64,000 bases of DNA. Source: Paraburkholderia phenazinium. Its GTDB lineage: Bacteria > Pseudomonadota > Gammaproteobacteria > Burkholderiales > Burkholderiaceae. Of this stretch, positions 36,976 to 45,932 are shown piece after piece (position 1 is the first letter of the stretch; the number at the start of each line of letters is the position of its first letter). The translations under genes were made by a program, and so were the position numbers. The notes under the pieces were generated by a model. That model was not told the origin of the DNA. It searched no databases and was given only the letters and a program-made list of their open reading frames with translations. Where the stretch lies: positions 1,178,001-1,242,000 of the forward strand of contig NZ_FSRU01000002.1 in the NCBI RefSeq assembly GCF_900142845.1. Direction: 5' to 3'.

Positions 36976-38154
36976 GTGAATCGTCCCGGTTGTAGCGCAT
37001 CATCTGCGATGCGCACGCACTCTCATCCGCATCGCCGTTCCACCCCCACACGCCGCATGGCCTACGCCCTCGCGCTGGCCGGCCTCGTCATGCTGGGCGC
37101 ATGCCATCAGCAACAGGCGTCAGCGCCTGCGCCGCGTCCGGTGGTCGTCGCCGCCGCACATGCCGACGGCAGCCCGCTGTCGGCCTCGTTGCCGGGCGAA
37201 GTAGAAGCGCGTTACTCGACGCCGCTGTCGTTCCGGATTGCCGGCAAGATCATCGAGCGGCACGTCCGGCTCGGCGACACGGTGAAGCTCGGCGAAGTCG
37301 TGGCCCGCCTCGACCCGGCGGATGCGCAGAAGAGCGCCGCCAGCGCGCAGGCGCAACTCGACGCCGCGCAGCACAGCCTCGTGTATGCCAGGCAGCAGCT
37401 GGATCGCGACCAGGCGCAGGCGCATGAAAACCTGATTTCGGCGGCGCAGCTCGAACAGACCACCAATGCGTATGCCTCGGCACTGGCCCAGCGCGATCAG
37501 GCGGCACAACAAGCCGCACTACAGAAGAACCAGTTGCAGTACACCGACCTGCCCGCGGATCACGCCGGCGTGATCACGGCCGAACAGGCGCAGACCGGGC
37601 AAAACGTCTCGGCCGGACAAGCGGTCTACAACCTCGCGTGGAGCGGTGACGTCGACGTCGTGGTGGACGTGCCGGAAAGCACGCTCGCCGCGCTCGCTGT
37701 CGGTCAGACCGCCAAGGTCACGATGTCGGCGCTGCCCGGCCGCACCTTCAACGCCCGCGTGCGCGAGCTCTCGCCCGCCGCCGATCCGCAAAGCCGCACC
37801 TATCGCGCGAACCTCACACTGCTCGAGCCCGGCCCGGATGTACGGCTCGGCATGACGGCGGACGTGGCGCTCACCGCAGGCAACAGCGCTGCGCAGCCCG
37901 CCGCGTCGTTCACGCTGCCCGCCACCGCGCTGTTCCACGACGGCACCAACCCGGCCGTATGGGTCGTACACGACGGCGACGACGTACTGGAACTGCGCCG
38001 CGTGCAGGTCACACGGTATGACGAACGCACCGTCGCCATCTCCGGCGGCCTGAAGGACGGCGAGCGCGTCGTGCTGCAAGGCGTGCACACGGTGACCGCC
38101 GGCGAGAAAGTCCACCCGATCGCCCCCCTGCATCCCGAGGACTTTGCTTCATGA
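36976..38154 (+). CDS. RND efflux membrane fusion lipoprotein
   Basis: This 392-residue periplasmic adaptor (HlyD/AcrA family) has a signal peptide with lipobox LGAC (about residue 41 of this frame) and so should be lipid-anchored in the inner membrane. A barrel-sandwich hybrid, a helical hairpin rich in Ala and Gln (residues about 110-190) and beta-barrel domains follow. The start is GTG at 36976 (GGGG five bases upstream); ATG at 37009 is an alternative. Its stop overlaps the pump start (ATGA). It links the RND pump to the outer-membrane channel. Confidence 0.9.
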   Translation: MNRPGCSASSAMRTHSHPHRRSTPTRRMAYALALAGLVMLGACHQQQASAPAPRPVVVAAAHADGSPLSASLPGEVEARYSTPLSFRIAGKIIERHVRLGDTVKLGEVVARLDPADAQKSAASAQAQLDAAQHSLVYARQQLDRDQAQAHENLISAAQLEQTTNAYASALAQRDQAAQQAALQKNQLQYTDLPADHAGVITAEQAQTGQNVSAGQAVYNLAWSGDVDVVVDVPESTLAALAVGQTAKVTMSALPGRTFNARVRELSPAADPQSRTYRANLTLLEPGPDVRLGMTADVALTAGNSAAQPAASFTLPATALFHDGTNPAVWVVHDGDDVLELRRVQVTRYDERTVAISGGLKDGERVVLQGVHTVTAGEKVHPIAPLHPEDFAS

Positions 38155-41100
38155 GTACAACTACGCATGAACATGAAGAGGGACGCTTCAACCTGTCCGC
38201 GTGGGCGCTGCGTCACCAGGCGCTGGTGGTGTTCCTGATTGCGCTGGCCACGGCCTTCGGGATCCTCGCTTACACGAAGCTCGCCCAATCGGAAGATCCG
38301 CCGTTCACGTTCCGCGTGATGGTGATCCGCACCTTCTGGCCCGGCGCCACCGCCCGCCAGGTGCAGGAACAGGTCACCGACCGCATCGGCCGCAAGCTGC
38401 AGGAAACGCCGTATATCGACTTCGTGCGCAGCTATTCGCGCCCCGGCGAATCGCTGATGTTCTTCTCGATGAAGGACTCCGCGCCCGTCAAGGACGTGCC
38501 GGAAACCTGGTACCAGGTGCGCAAGAAGGTGGGCGACATCGCCACCTCCCTGCCGCAAGGCATCCAGGGACCGTTCTTCAACGACGAGTTCGGCGACGTC
38601 TACACCAATATCTACACGCTCGAAGGCGACGGCTTTTCCGCCGCGCAACTGCACGACTACGCGGACGAATTGCGCACGGTGCTGCTGCGCGTGCCGGGCG
38701 TCGCCAAGGTCGATTACTTCGGCGACCCCGACCAGCACATCTACATCGAGATCGCCAATACGCAGCTCACGCGTCTGAACGTGTCGCCGCAACAGATTGC
38801 GCAGGCCATCAATTCGCAGAACGACGTCTCGCCGGCCGGCACCCTGACTACGCTGGACGACCGCGTGTTCGTGCGCCCGACCGGCCAGTTCAAGGACGTC
38901 AACGCGCTCGCCGATACGCTGATCCGCATCAACAACCGTTCGTTTCGCCTTGGCGACATCGCCACCATCAAACGCGGCTATGACGATCCGGTCTCCACGC
39001 AGATGCGCTACGGCGGCAAGGCCGTGCTCGGCATCGGCGTGACCATGCAGCCCGGCGGCGACGTGATCCAGCTCGGCAAGGCGCTCGACAAGCAGTCGGC
39101 CGTGCTGCGCTCGTATCTGCCGGCCGGCCTCAAGCTCGTCGAAGTCTCGAGCATGCCGGATGCCGTCGCGAAGTCGGTCGACGACTTTCTGGAGGCGGTG
39201 GCCGAAGCGATTGCGATCGTACTGGTGGTGAGTCTCGTGTCGCTGGGTGTGCGCACCGGGATGGTGGTCGTGATCTCCATTCCGATCGTGCTCGCGGTCA
39301 CGGCGCTGTGCATGTACCTGTTCGATATCGGCTTGCACAAGGTCTCGCTCGGCACGCTCGTGCTCGCGCTCGGGCTGCTGGTGGACGATGCGATCATCGC
39401 CGTCGAGATGATGTCGGTGAAGCTCGAACAGGGCTGGAACCGCACCCGCGCCGCCGCGTTCGCGTACACCAGCACCGCGTTTCCGATGCTGACCGGCACA
39501 CTCGTCACCGTATCGGGCTTCCTGCCGATCGCGCTGGCGAAGTCGAGTACCGGCGAATACACCCGCTCCATCTTCGAGGTGTCGGCCATCGCGTTGATCG
39601 CGTCGTGGCTCGCCGCCGTGGTGCTGATTCCGCTGCTCGGCTATCACCTGTTGCCGGAACGCAAGCGCCAGGATCATGAAGCGCACGACTACGAACACGA
39701 CATCTACGACACCCGCTTCTACAAGCGGCTGCGCGGCTGGATCACCTGGTGCATCGAGCGGCGCTTCGTCGTACTGACGATCACCGTCGTGCTGTTCGTG
39801 GTCGCGCTGATGGGCTTCACGCTGGTCCCGCAGCAGTTCTTCCCGAGTTCGGACCGTCCGGAGTTGCTGGTCGACGTCAGGTTGCCGGAAGGCGCCTCGT
39901 TCGAAGCCACGCTGCGCGAGTCCCAGCGGCTCGAAAAAGCGCTGGTGGGCCGCCCGGAAATCGATCATACGGTGGACTTCGTGGGCCAGGGTGCGCCCCG
40001 TTTCTATCTGCCGCTGGACCAGCAATTGCAGCAGCCGAATTTCGCGCAGTTCGTGATCACCGCGAAATCGGTCAAGGACCGCGAGAAGCTCGCGCAATGG
40101 CTCGAACCGGAATTGCGCAACCAGTTCCCGGCGATCCGCACGCGCCTGTCGCGCCTCGAAAACGGGCCGCCGGTCGGCTTTCCGGTGCAGTTCCGCGTGA
40201 GCGGCGACGACATCGCCACGGTGCGCTCGATCGCCGAACGCGTCGCGGCGACGATGCGTGCCGACCATCGTACGGACAATGTCCAGTTCGACTGGGACGA
40301 GCCGGCCGAGCGCTCGGTGCGCTTCGAGATCGACCAGAAGAAGGCGCGCGAGTTGGGCGTCACCTCGGACGACGTGTCGAGCTTCCTCGCCATGACGCTG
40401 TCCGGCTACACGGTCACGCAATACCGCGAACGCGACAAGCTGATCAGCGTCGACCTGCGCGCGCCGAAGACGGAACGCGTCGATCCCGGCCAACTCCTCA
40501 CGCTGGCCATGCCCACGCCGAATGGTCCGGTGCCGCTCGGCACGCTCGGCCATATGCACTACGACCTCGAATACGGCGTGATCTGGGAACGCGACCGCCA
40601 ACCGACCATCACGGTGCAATCGGACGTGATCGGCAACGCGCAAGGCATCGACGTCACGAATAGCGTCGACAAGGCGCTTGCCCAGATTCGCGCGACGCTG
40701 CCGGTGGGCTACCGCATCGAAGTGGGCGGTTCGGTGGAGGAAAGCGGCAAAGGTCAGACGTCGATCAACGCGCAGATGCCGATCATGGTCATTGCCGTGC
40801 TGGTACTGCTGATGGTCCAGTTGCAGAGCTTCGCACGCGTGCTGATGGTGGTGCTGACCGCCCCGCTCGGCCTGATCGGGGTGGTGGCCACGCTGCTGCT
40901 GTTCGGCCAGCCGTTCGGCTTCGTGGCGATGCTCGGCGTGATTGCGATGTTCGGCATCATCATGCGCAACTCGGTGATTCTGGTCGATCAGATCGAGCAG
41001 GACATCGCCGCGGGACACAAACGCTTCGATGCCATCGTCGGCGCCACGGTCCGGCGTTTCCGGCCGATTACGCTAACCGCGGCGGCGGCCGTGCTGGCGC

Positions 41101-41285
41101 TGATTCCGCTGTTGCGCTCGAACTTCTTCGGGCCGATGGCCACCGCGCTGATGGGCGGCATCACAAGCGCCACGGTGCTCACGCTGTTCTATCTGCCCGC
41201 GCTGTACGCGGCCTCGTTCAGGGTGCGCGGCGACGAACGCGAGCCGCCGGCTTCATCGACGCAAGCGTCGCATTCGGGAAATTGA
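38151..41285 (+). CDS. RND multidrug efflux pump, AcrB/MexK type
   Basis: This 1044-residue inner-membrane proton-driven exporter has twelve TM helices and two large periplasmic loops. The TM4 proton-relay segment LVDDAIIAVEMM and the later FGIIMRNSVILVDQIEQD are typical of the HAE1/AcrB family. It overlaps the fusion protein gene by four bases (ATGA) and precedes the outer-membrane factor. Drug range is unknown; the TetR repressor implies inducible expression. Confidence 0.93.
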   Translation: MSTTTHEHEEGRFNLSAWALRHQALVVFLIALATAFGILAYTKLAQSEDPPFTFRVMVIRTFWPGATARQVQEQVTDRIGRKLQETPYIDFVRSYSRPGESLMFFSMKDSAPVKDVPETWYQVRKKVGDIATSLPQGIQGPFFNDEFGDVYTNIYTLEGDGFSAAQLHDYADELRTVLLRVPGVAKVDYFGDPDQHIYIEIANTQLTRLNVSPQQIAQAINSQNDVSPAGTLTTLDDRVFVRPTGQFKDVNALADTLIRINNRSFRLGDIATIKRGYDDPVSTQMRYGGKAVLGIGVTMQPGGDVIQLGKALDKQSAVLRSYLPAGLKLVEVSSMPDAVAKSVDDFLEAVAEAIAIVLVVSLVSLGVRTGMVVVISIPIVLAVTALCMYLFDIGLHKVSLGTLVLALGLLVDDAIIAVEMMSVKLEQGWNRTRAAAFAYTSTAFPMLTGTLVTVSGFLPIALAKSSTGEYTRSIFEVSAIALIASWLAAVVLIPLLGYHLLPERKRQDHEAHDYEHDIYDTRFYKRLRGWITWCIERRFVVLTITVVLFVVALMGFTLVPQQFFPSSDRPELLVDVRLPEGASFEATLRESQRLEKALVGRPEIDHTVDFVGQGAPRFYLPLDQQLQQPNFAQFVITAKSVKDREKLAQWLEPELRNQFPAIRTRLSRLENGPPVGFPVQFRVSGDDIATVRSIAERVAATMRADHRTDNVQFDWDEPAERSVRFEIDQKKARELGVTSDDVSSFLAMTLSGYTVTQYRERDKLISVDLRAPKTERVDPGQLLTLAMPTPNGPVPLGTLGHMHYDLEYGVIWERDRQPTITVQSDVIGNAQGIDVTNSVDKALAQIRATLPVGYRIEVGGSVEESGKGQTSINAQMPIMVIAVLVLLMVQLQSFARVLMVVLTAPLGLIGVVATLLLFGQPFGFVAMLGVIAMFGIIMRNSVILVDQIEQDIAAGHKRFDAIVGATVRRFRPITLTAAAAVLALIPLLRSNFFGPMATALMGGITSATVLTLFYLPALYAASFRVRGDEREPPASSTQASHSGN

Positions 41286-41287
41286 TC

Positions 41288-42844
41288 ATGGCTACTTCTG
41301 TCTTCAAACGTATCGGACAGGCCCGAGCCCTCGTCGTGGGCAGCGGCGCGCTCGCGCTCGCGGCCTGCTCGTTCGGCCCGAACGGCAATGCGCCGGCGAT
41401 GCCCCAGCCGGCGCACTACGGCGCCGAGCCGCAGCCCACCGAAACGGTGCCCGCGCAAGGCGTCACCCAGCAGTTCGTGGCGGGCGCCAAACCGGTGCCG
41501 GCATGGTGGCGTCTTTACCAGTCCGACGATCTGAATGCGCTCGTCGACGAAGGCCTGCGCAACAGTCCGACGCTGGCGGCAACCGACAAGAGTCTCACCG
41601 CCGCGCGCGAGCAGTTGCGCGGACAGATTGGCAGTTCGATGCTACCCACCGTCGATGCCGTAGCCCAACCGGCCCGGCAGCGCGCGCTGGCGGTTCCAGA
41701 GCTCGGGCCGAATACGTTCCTGTACAACACGTTCGTCGGCCAGTTGCAGGCGCACTACACGATCGACCTGTTCGGCGCCTCGCGGCTCGCCAATGCCGCG
41801 CTCGCTTCGCGCGTCAATGTGCAGGTTTATCAGCTGGAATCGGCGCGGCGCGCGCTGGCGGCGAACATCGTCACCGCGGCGATCACCGCGGCCTCGATGC
41901 ATGCGCAGATCGACACCACCGAGCGGCTCGTGACGCTGGCGAACGAAGACGCGCGCGATGCGGCCCGGCGTTACGCACTCGGCGCGATCTCGCATGCGGA
42001 TTTGTTGAACGCGCAACAAAGTGCGGCGTCGGTGTCGGCGAGTTTGCCGGGTCTGAAGCAACAGTGGGCGACGACGCGGCATGCGCTTGCGGTCCTGATC
42101 GGGCGCACGCCTGACGCCGCGCCGCCGGATATCGATCTGGCGCAGTTGCAGGTGCCGCAGCGGGTGCCGGTGGTCGTGCCGTCGGAGTTGCTGCGGGCGC
42201 GTCCGGATGTTCAGGCCGCCGACGCGGCGCTCAAGGCGGCCGCGGCGGATGTGGGCGTGGCCACGGCGCAGATGTACCCGAGCCTGTCGCTGACGGCGTC
42301 GATGGGACAAGGCGGTTTTAGCTGGCCGGTGGCGCTCTCCGGTGCGGGCGCGATCTGGGCGGTGGCGGGTTCGCTGTCACAGCCGATCTTTCATGGCGGC
42401 GCGCTGCTCGCGCAACGGCGCGCGGCGCAGGCGACGTATGACGCCACGACCGAGCAGTACAAGCAGACGGTGCTCGCCGCGTTCCAGAACGTCGCCGATA
42501 CGCTGGCGGCGCTCGAACACGATGCGCAGGCGCTCGATGCTGCGAATGTCGCCGCGCGTGCTGCGCAGGGTATTTCGGATGAGACGGCGGCGCGTTATCG
42601 GCTGGGGGCGGTGCCGGTATCGGCGGCGCGCTCGAGCGAGCAACAGTTTCGGAATGCGAAGCTCGATGAGATACGGTATACCGGTGCGCGGTTGACCGAT
42701 ACGGCGGCGTTGTTTCAGGCGATGGGGACGCCGCCGGTTGAGGAGGCAGGCACGGCGGGTGGCAAGGGGGCGGGGGCTCCGGCTGGGGAAGGTGCGCAGC
42801 CGCCGGTTTCGAGTTCGCAGTCCCAGGGGGGATCGGCGGGCTGA
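41288..42844 (+). CDS. NodT-family outer-membrane efflux lipoprotein
   Basis: This 518-residue outer-membrane factor has a lipobox LAAC at about residues 26-29, then two repeated halves of helical barrel and beta-strand (TolC/NodT family). VVPSELLRARPDVQAADAAL and the later QAIYDATTEQYKQ-type region are characteristic. A Gly/Ala/Ser-rich tail of about 30 residues follows the fold. It is co-transcribed with the pump: its ATG overlaps the end of the pump gene's stop region. Confidence 0.9.
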   Translation: MATSVFKRIGQARALVVGSGALALAACSFGPNGNAPAMPQPAHYGAEPQPTETVPAQGVTQQFVAGAKPVPAWWRLYQSDDLNALVDEGLRNSPTLAATDKSLTAAREQLRGQIGSSMLPTVDAVAQPARQRALAVPELGPNTFLYNTFVGQLQAHYTIDLFGASRLANAALASRVNVQVYQLESARRALAANIVTAAITAASMHAQIDTTERLVTLANEDARDAARRYALGAISHADLLNAQQSAASVSASLPGLKQQWATTRHALAVLIGRTPDAAPPDIDLAQLQVPQRVPVVVPSELLRARPDVQAADAALKAAAADVGVATAQMYPSLSLTASMGQGGFSWPVALSGAGAIWAVAGSLSQPIFHGGALLAQRRAAQATYDATTEQYKQTVLAAFQNVADTLAALEHDAQALDAANVAARAAQGISDETAARYRLGAVPVSAARSSEQQFRNAKLDEIRYTGARLTDTAALFQAMGTPPVEEAGTAGGKGAGAPAGEGAQPPVSSSQSQGGSAG

Positions 42845-43325
42845 AGGCTCCGAGTGGTTCATGGGCGCCGCGCGACCTCTACGTGATGGATCACCCGGCG
42901 TCCCCTCTAACGACTGTCCCGCGAATCGCGACGAAGACGCCACTCCGAATTTCGAACACCCCTCCCACCAGTCCCATCCCCGCAGGAAAAGTCGTGCCTC
43001 GACCAGGCACACGTCCGTAGTCCATCCTCACCTACAGCTTGTTGATCACACGCAATCACCATGATTGGCGCTGTGTCGCAGTCCGCTCATCGACGCCCCC
43101 TCCTCCCTTGCCTGCCTAACAAGCGCTGGTACCAATTGACAGCCGCTTTATTCAGCGCTTCTGACCGTTCTCGGTGTCAGTGCAGAAATTTCCGATAGCG
43201 CGGCCTCCCATTTTTCCTCGATGATTGCGTATTGAGTTAAAAATAGCCTGAATGAGTGAAATACGCTGCTCCGGCACGTGTTCACCGTTCTGAGACGCGG
43301 CCAGTACAGCATCGGAATGACATAA
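42845..43325. other. Boundary region before the AT-rich island
   Basis: The composition falls from GC-rich to AT-rich across this gap. On the minus strand a startless open frame (about 43152-43310) reads as a plausible protein fragment (PEQRISLIQAIFNSIRN), possibly a decayed gene end. No terminator or promoter is convincing. Confidence 0.45.
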
Positions 43326-44057
43326 ATGAGTTACACAGCGAGATATCTACTCAGCGCTGCTTTGATCTTTTGTTCGTCGTACGTATTTTTTCACGGATGG
43401 CATCTGCCAAAGCGTGATGTTGAGAAGGCCACGGCCAGTGATGTCAAGGTATGGACAAATCCATATCCCGTGTCATCGCCTGCTCATAAAGAAGCAAGAG
43501 AATTTAATGAGTGGATTCAATCGAATAGCGAGCTGGATCAGCTTTCCAACGGGGCTGACGAACTCGCCAAGCTCGAACTGGCTAGTCAACTCGAAGCAAA
43601 GGGTCTAGATCGATTGCCCACTGAGATGTTGGAAAGATATCTCCAGCTCATCAATAAAGTTTTGTGATCTCTGGATAACAAGACTTGCAGTGACGTAGCG
43701 AAGGGGGAGATTTCCGGCTCGCAGTTGGCGACGCATACCGCTCGGATCATCGAGACAATGAGTGCCGCCGAAGCAAAAACATGGTTTACGACAAGTCAAT
43801 CCGCCATCGATGCTCAACTCCGCAATCTACCCATTATTTCTGTCGCGAAGGAAGATGTGCAACTGGCTATTTTAAAACTTGCGGCATCGCTTCCTGACTA
43901 TCGATCAAAAATTTTTCTCTCCAATCTGGAGAATATCCGAACCGCAAACGACGAGAACAGATGCGCAACAGTGCGAACGGTTTTTTCTCAAACACTTTTA
44001 TTGCCTGAACCTTATCAAGGTTATTTGGCAAGATCGCTATTTTCATTAAAAATATAA
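43326..44057 (+). pseudogene. First of three tandem paralogs, interrupted by an in-frame stop
   Basis: The frame reads 113 codons, then TGA at 43665-43667, then continues to a natural stop at 44057 (243 residues if read through). Both parts align with the two downstream paralogs: an N-terminal TM helix, NPYPVSSPAHKEAREFNEWI, KGLDRLPTEMLERYLQLINK, the second Cys-region DNKTCSDVAKG and LPEPYQGYLARSLF. The stop falls where the paralogs have Pro or Ala after NKIL. I therefore call it a nonsense-mutated gene; a separate 113-residue product is also possible. AT-rich codon use contrasts with the surrounding genome. Confidence 0.8.
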
Positions 44058-44142
44058 ATTATGCCAGAATGACAAAGATCTGCCGCACCTGTACCACCGC
44101 TCCGCTATGAAACGTGAGCGCACGACGTAGGAATCGCACAAA

Positions 44143-44898
44143 ATGAAGTTAGCGATAAAATTTTTACTCGGTTCAATTTTTATTTTTATTTTATCTTTCA
44201 TAATAATATTTTTTCCTGGACGTCATCCGAATCCGAAGAACGCCGTCCAAGACGAAATTGCAAATGATCCCGTATTATCGATGAATCCATACTCGGCATC
44301 ATCGCCGATATACCGAGAGTTTAATCAATACCGCCAATGGATATTGAATAACAAGAAACTGGCTGCTGCCAGCGATACCGCACGTCCATCAGATCTACTG
44401 ATGTTATCAGGCCAACTGGCGGCAAAAGGAATGCCCCGTCTATCGACCGACCTGCTGGAACAGCGTTTTTCTTCTGTAAATAAGATATTGCCGTCGCTGA
44501 ACATCCACACGTGTAGCACGCTTATAAAAGGAGGATTTAGCGCTACGGAATTTACAGCGCAATCTGCTCCGAGGATGAATTCATTCGATGCCGATGAAGC
44601 TAAAGCTTGGTTCTCTGTCGGCAAAGCGGCTATCGAGGCACAACTGAATGGGGCACCGATTATCGTGCTATCAACGGAAGATGCAGCACGAGGCGTACTG
44701 AAAATTTCCAGATCAATGTACGAACCGCAATCCAAATCTTTCCTTTCCGTGATGGCCAACTTAAAAACGGCGAGCGATGAAGATGCGTGCGAAACGGTAC
44801 AGATTCTCTATTCCAGAGGGAATTCCCTGCCTGAGCCTTATCGAGGCTATGTGGCGCGGATGCTCCTTACAGGAGACGAAGGGAATGAAAAAATTTAA
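44143..44898 (+). CDS. Second tandem paralog, single-TM periplasm-facing protein
   Basis: This 251-residue protein of no family I recognise has an N-terminal TM helix (about 5-25, strongly hydrophobic, uncleaved) and an extracytoplasmic domain. It shares with its neighbours NPYSASSPIYRE, LSGQLAAKGMPRLSTDLLEQR, a conserved Cys in HTCSTLIKG, DEAKAWF, a second Cys in DEDACETVQ and LPEPYRGYVARMLL. The two conserved Cys may form a disulfide in the periplasm. Position directly ahead of an RTX gene suggests a partner or immunity-like role; this is inference only. Confidence 0.75.
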   Translation: MKLAIKFLLGSIFIFILSFIIIFFPGRHPNPKNAVQDEIANDPVLSMNPYSASSPIYREFNQYRQWILNNKKLAAASDTARPSDLLMLSGQLAAKGMPRLSTDLLEQRFSSVNKILPSLNIHTCSTLIKGGFSATEFTAQSAPRMNSFDADEAKAWFSVGKAAIEAQLNGAPIIVLSTEDAARGVLKISRSMYEPQSKSFLSVMANLKTASDEDACETVQILYSRGNSLPEPYRGYVARMLLTGDEGNEKI

Positions 44899-45045
44899 CG
44901 AGGAACATTTCGAATCGGGGAACAAGAGTAGGCGACATGAACGGCACGACCAGTTCGACAATTGAAACAATTAATCAATTCACCGATTAGACAAGCAAAA
45001 ATCTCTGACATGATACGTGGTTACGAGATTATCGAAATAACGAAA

Positions 45046-45840
45046 ATGAATAAATATTTCAATTTTCTATGCATATCTACTTTATTTGCCACTTCCATAT
45101 TCATATGCTCCCGTGGCTTCCATTTTATATCGAATAATAATATAGAAAATAATATGACCGGCACCGCCAAGGTCAACAAGACCGCAGCCGTGGATATTAC
45201 GGTCAATGATGCTACAGTTTGGCTAAATCCATTTTCAAAATCTTCCCCTATATACCACGAAGCGGAGCTATTTCATCTTTGGTTATTGGATAACAAAAAA
45301 TTGGCCAACGAACTTGGTGCGATCGCACCAGGTGATAAATTGCGCTTATCTGGTCAAATGATAAACAAAGGGATGGCCCGGTTACCCACTGTCCTGCTGG
45401 AGCAACGACTGGTTTCTGTCAATAAAATACTGGCATCGCTGGATCCACATATGTGCGGCAAGTACATAAAAGGAGAAATGCCAGATTCGGAATTCCAAAG
45501 CTACGCCTACCCAGTAATGGAATCGTTCGACTCCACGGAAGCGAAGGCGTGGTTTTTCGTCAACAAATCTGCTCTCGAAGCAGAGCTAGAAAAATCAGCA
45601 CCGATCGTGCTTTCAACTGAAGAAATGCTGCAAGGTATCAAAAAAATTGCACAATCGATCGATCAGCCGCAATCCCGGGAATTTGTTTCCGGCTTATCCA
45701 ATTTGAACACGGAGAGTGACGAAGTTGCATGCGCGACGGCTCGCACTCTCTATGTAAAAGGCAGCTCTCTGCCCGAACCTTATCGTGGATACATAGCAAG
45801 ATTGCTTCTTACCATGGACAACGGACATCAGAAAATCTGA
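45046..45840 (+). CDS. Third tandem paralog, single-TM periplasm-facing protein
   Basis: This protein is 264 residues from the ATG at 45046; an upstream TTG at 44962 would add 28 residues that the other paralogs do not share. It has a TM helix (about 6-22), then NPFSKSSPIYHE, LSGQMINKGMARLPTVLLEQR, HMCGKYIKG, STEAKAWFF, VACATAR and LPEPYRGYIARLLL. It is intact and AT-rich like its neighbours, 92 bp upstream of the RTX gene on the same strand. Confidence 0.75.
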   Translation: MNKYFNFLCISTLFATSIFICSRGFHFISNNNIENNMTGTAKVNKTAAVDITVNDATVWLNPFSKSSPIYHEAELFHLWLLDNKKLANELGAIAPGDKLRLSGQMINKGMARLPTVLLEQRLVSVNKILASLDPHMCGKYIKGEMPDSEFQSYAYPVMESFDSTEAKAWFFVNKSALEAELEKSAPIVLSTEEMLQGIKKIAQSIDQPQSREFVSGLSNLNTESDEVACATARTLYVKGSSLPEPYRGYIARLLLTMDNGHQKI

Positions 45841-45932
45841 ACAACCTTTAGTCCTGGTTTCATGCCAATAAATGCAGATCTTCCTCACGATATTTGAACG
45901 CAACCATCATTTTTAAATAAGATAACGATACA

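Noticed and set aside
37800..41018. Very long minus-strand open frame (over 1000 codons) opposite the RND pump
   Set aside because: It is the antisense shadow of the pump gene: His/Arg/Asp-rich, no start signal and no family motifs.
43665..43667. TGA as a selenocysteine codon
   Set aside because: Paralogs have Pro or Ala there, not Cys, and no SECIS-like structure is evident.
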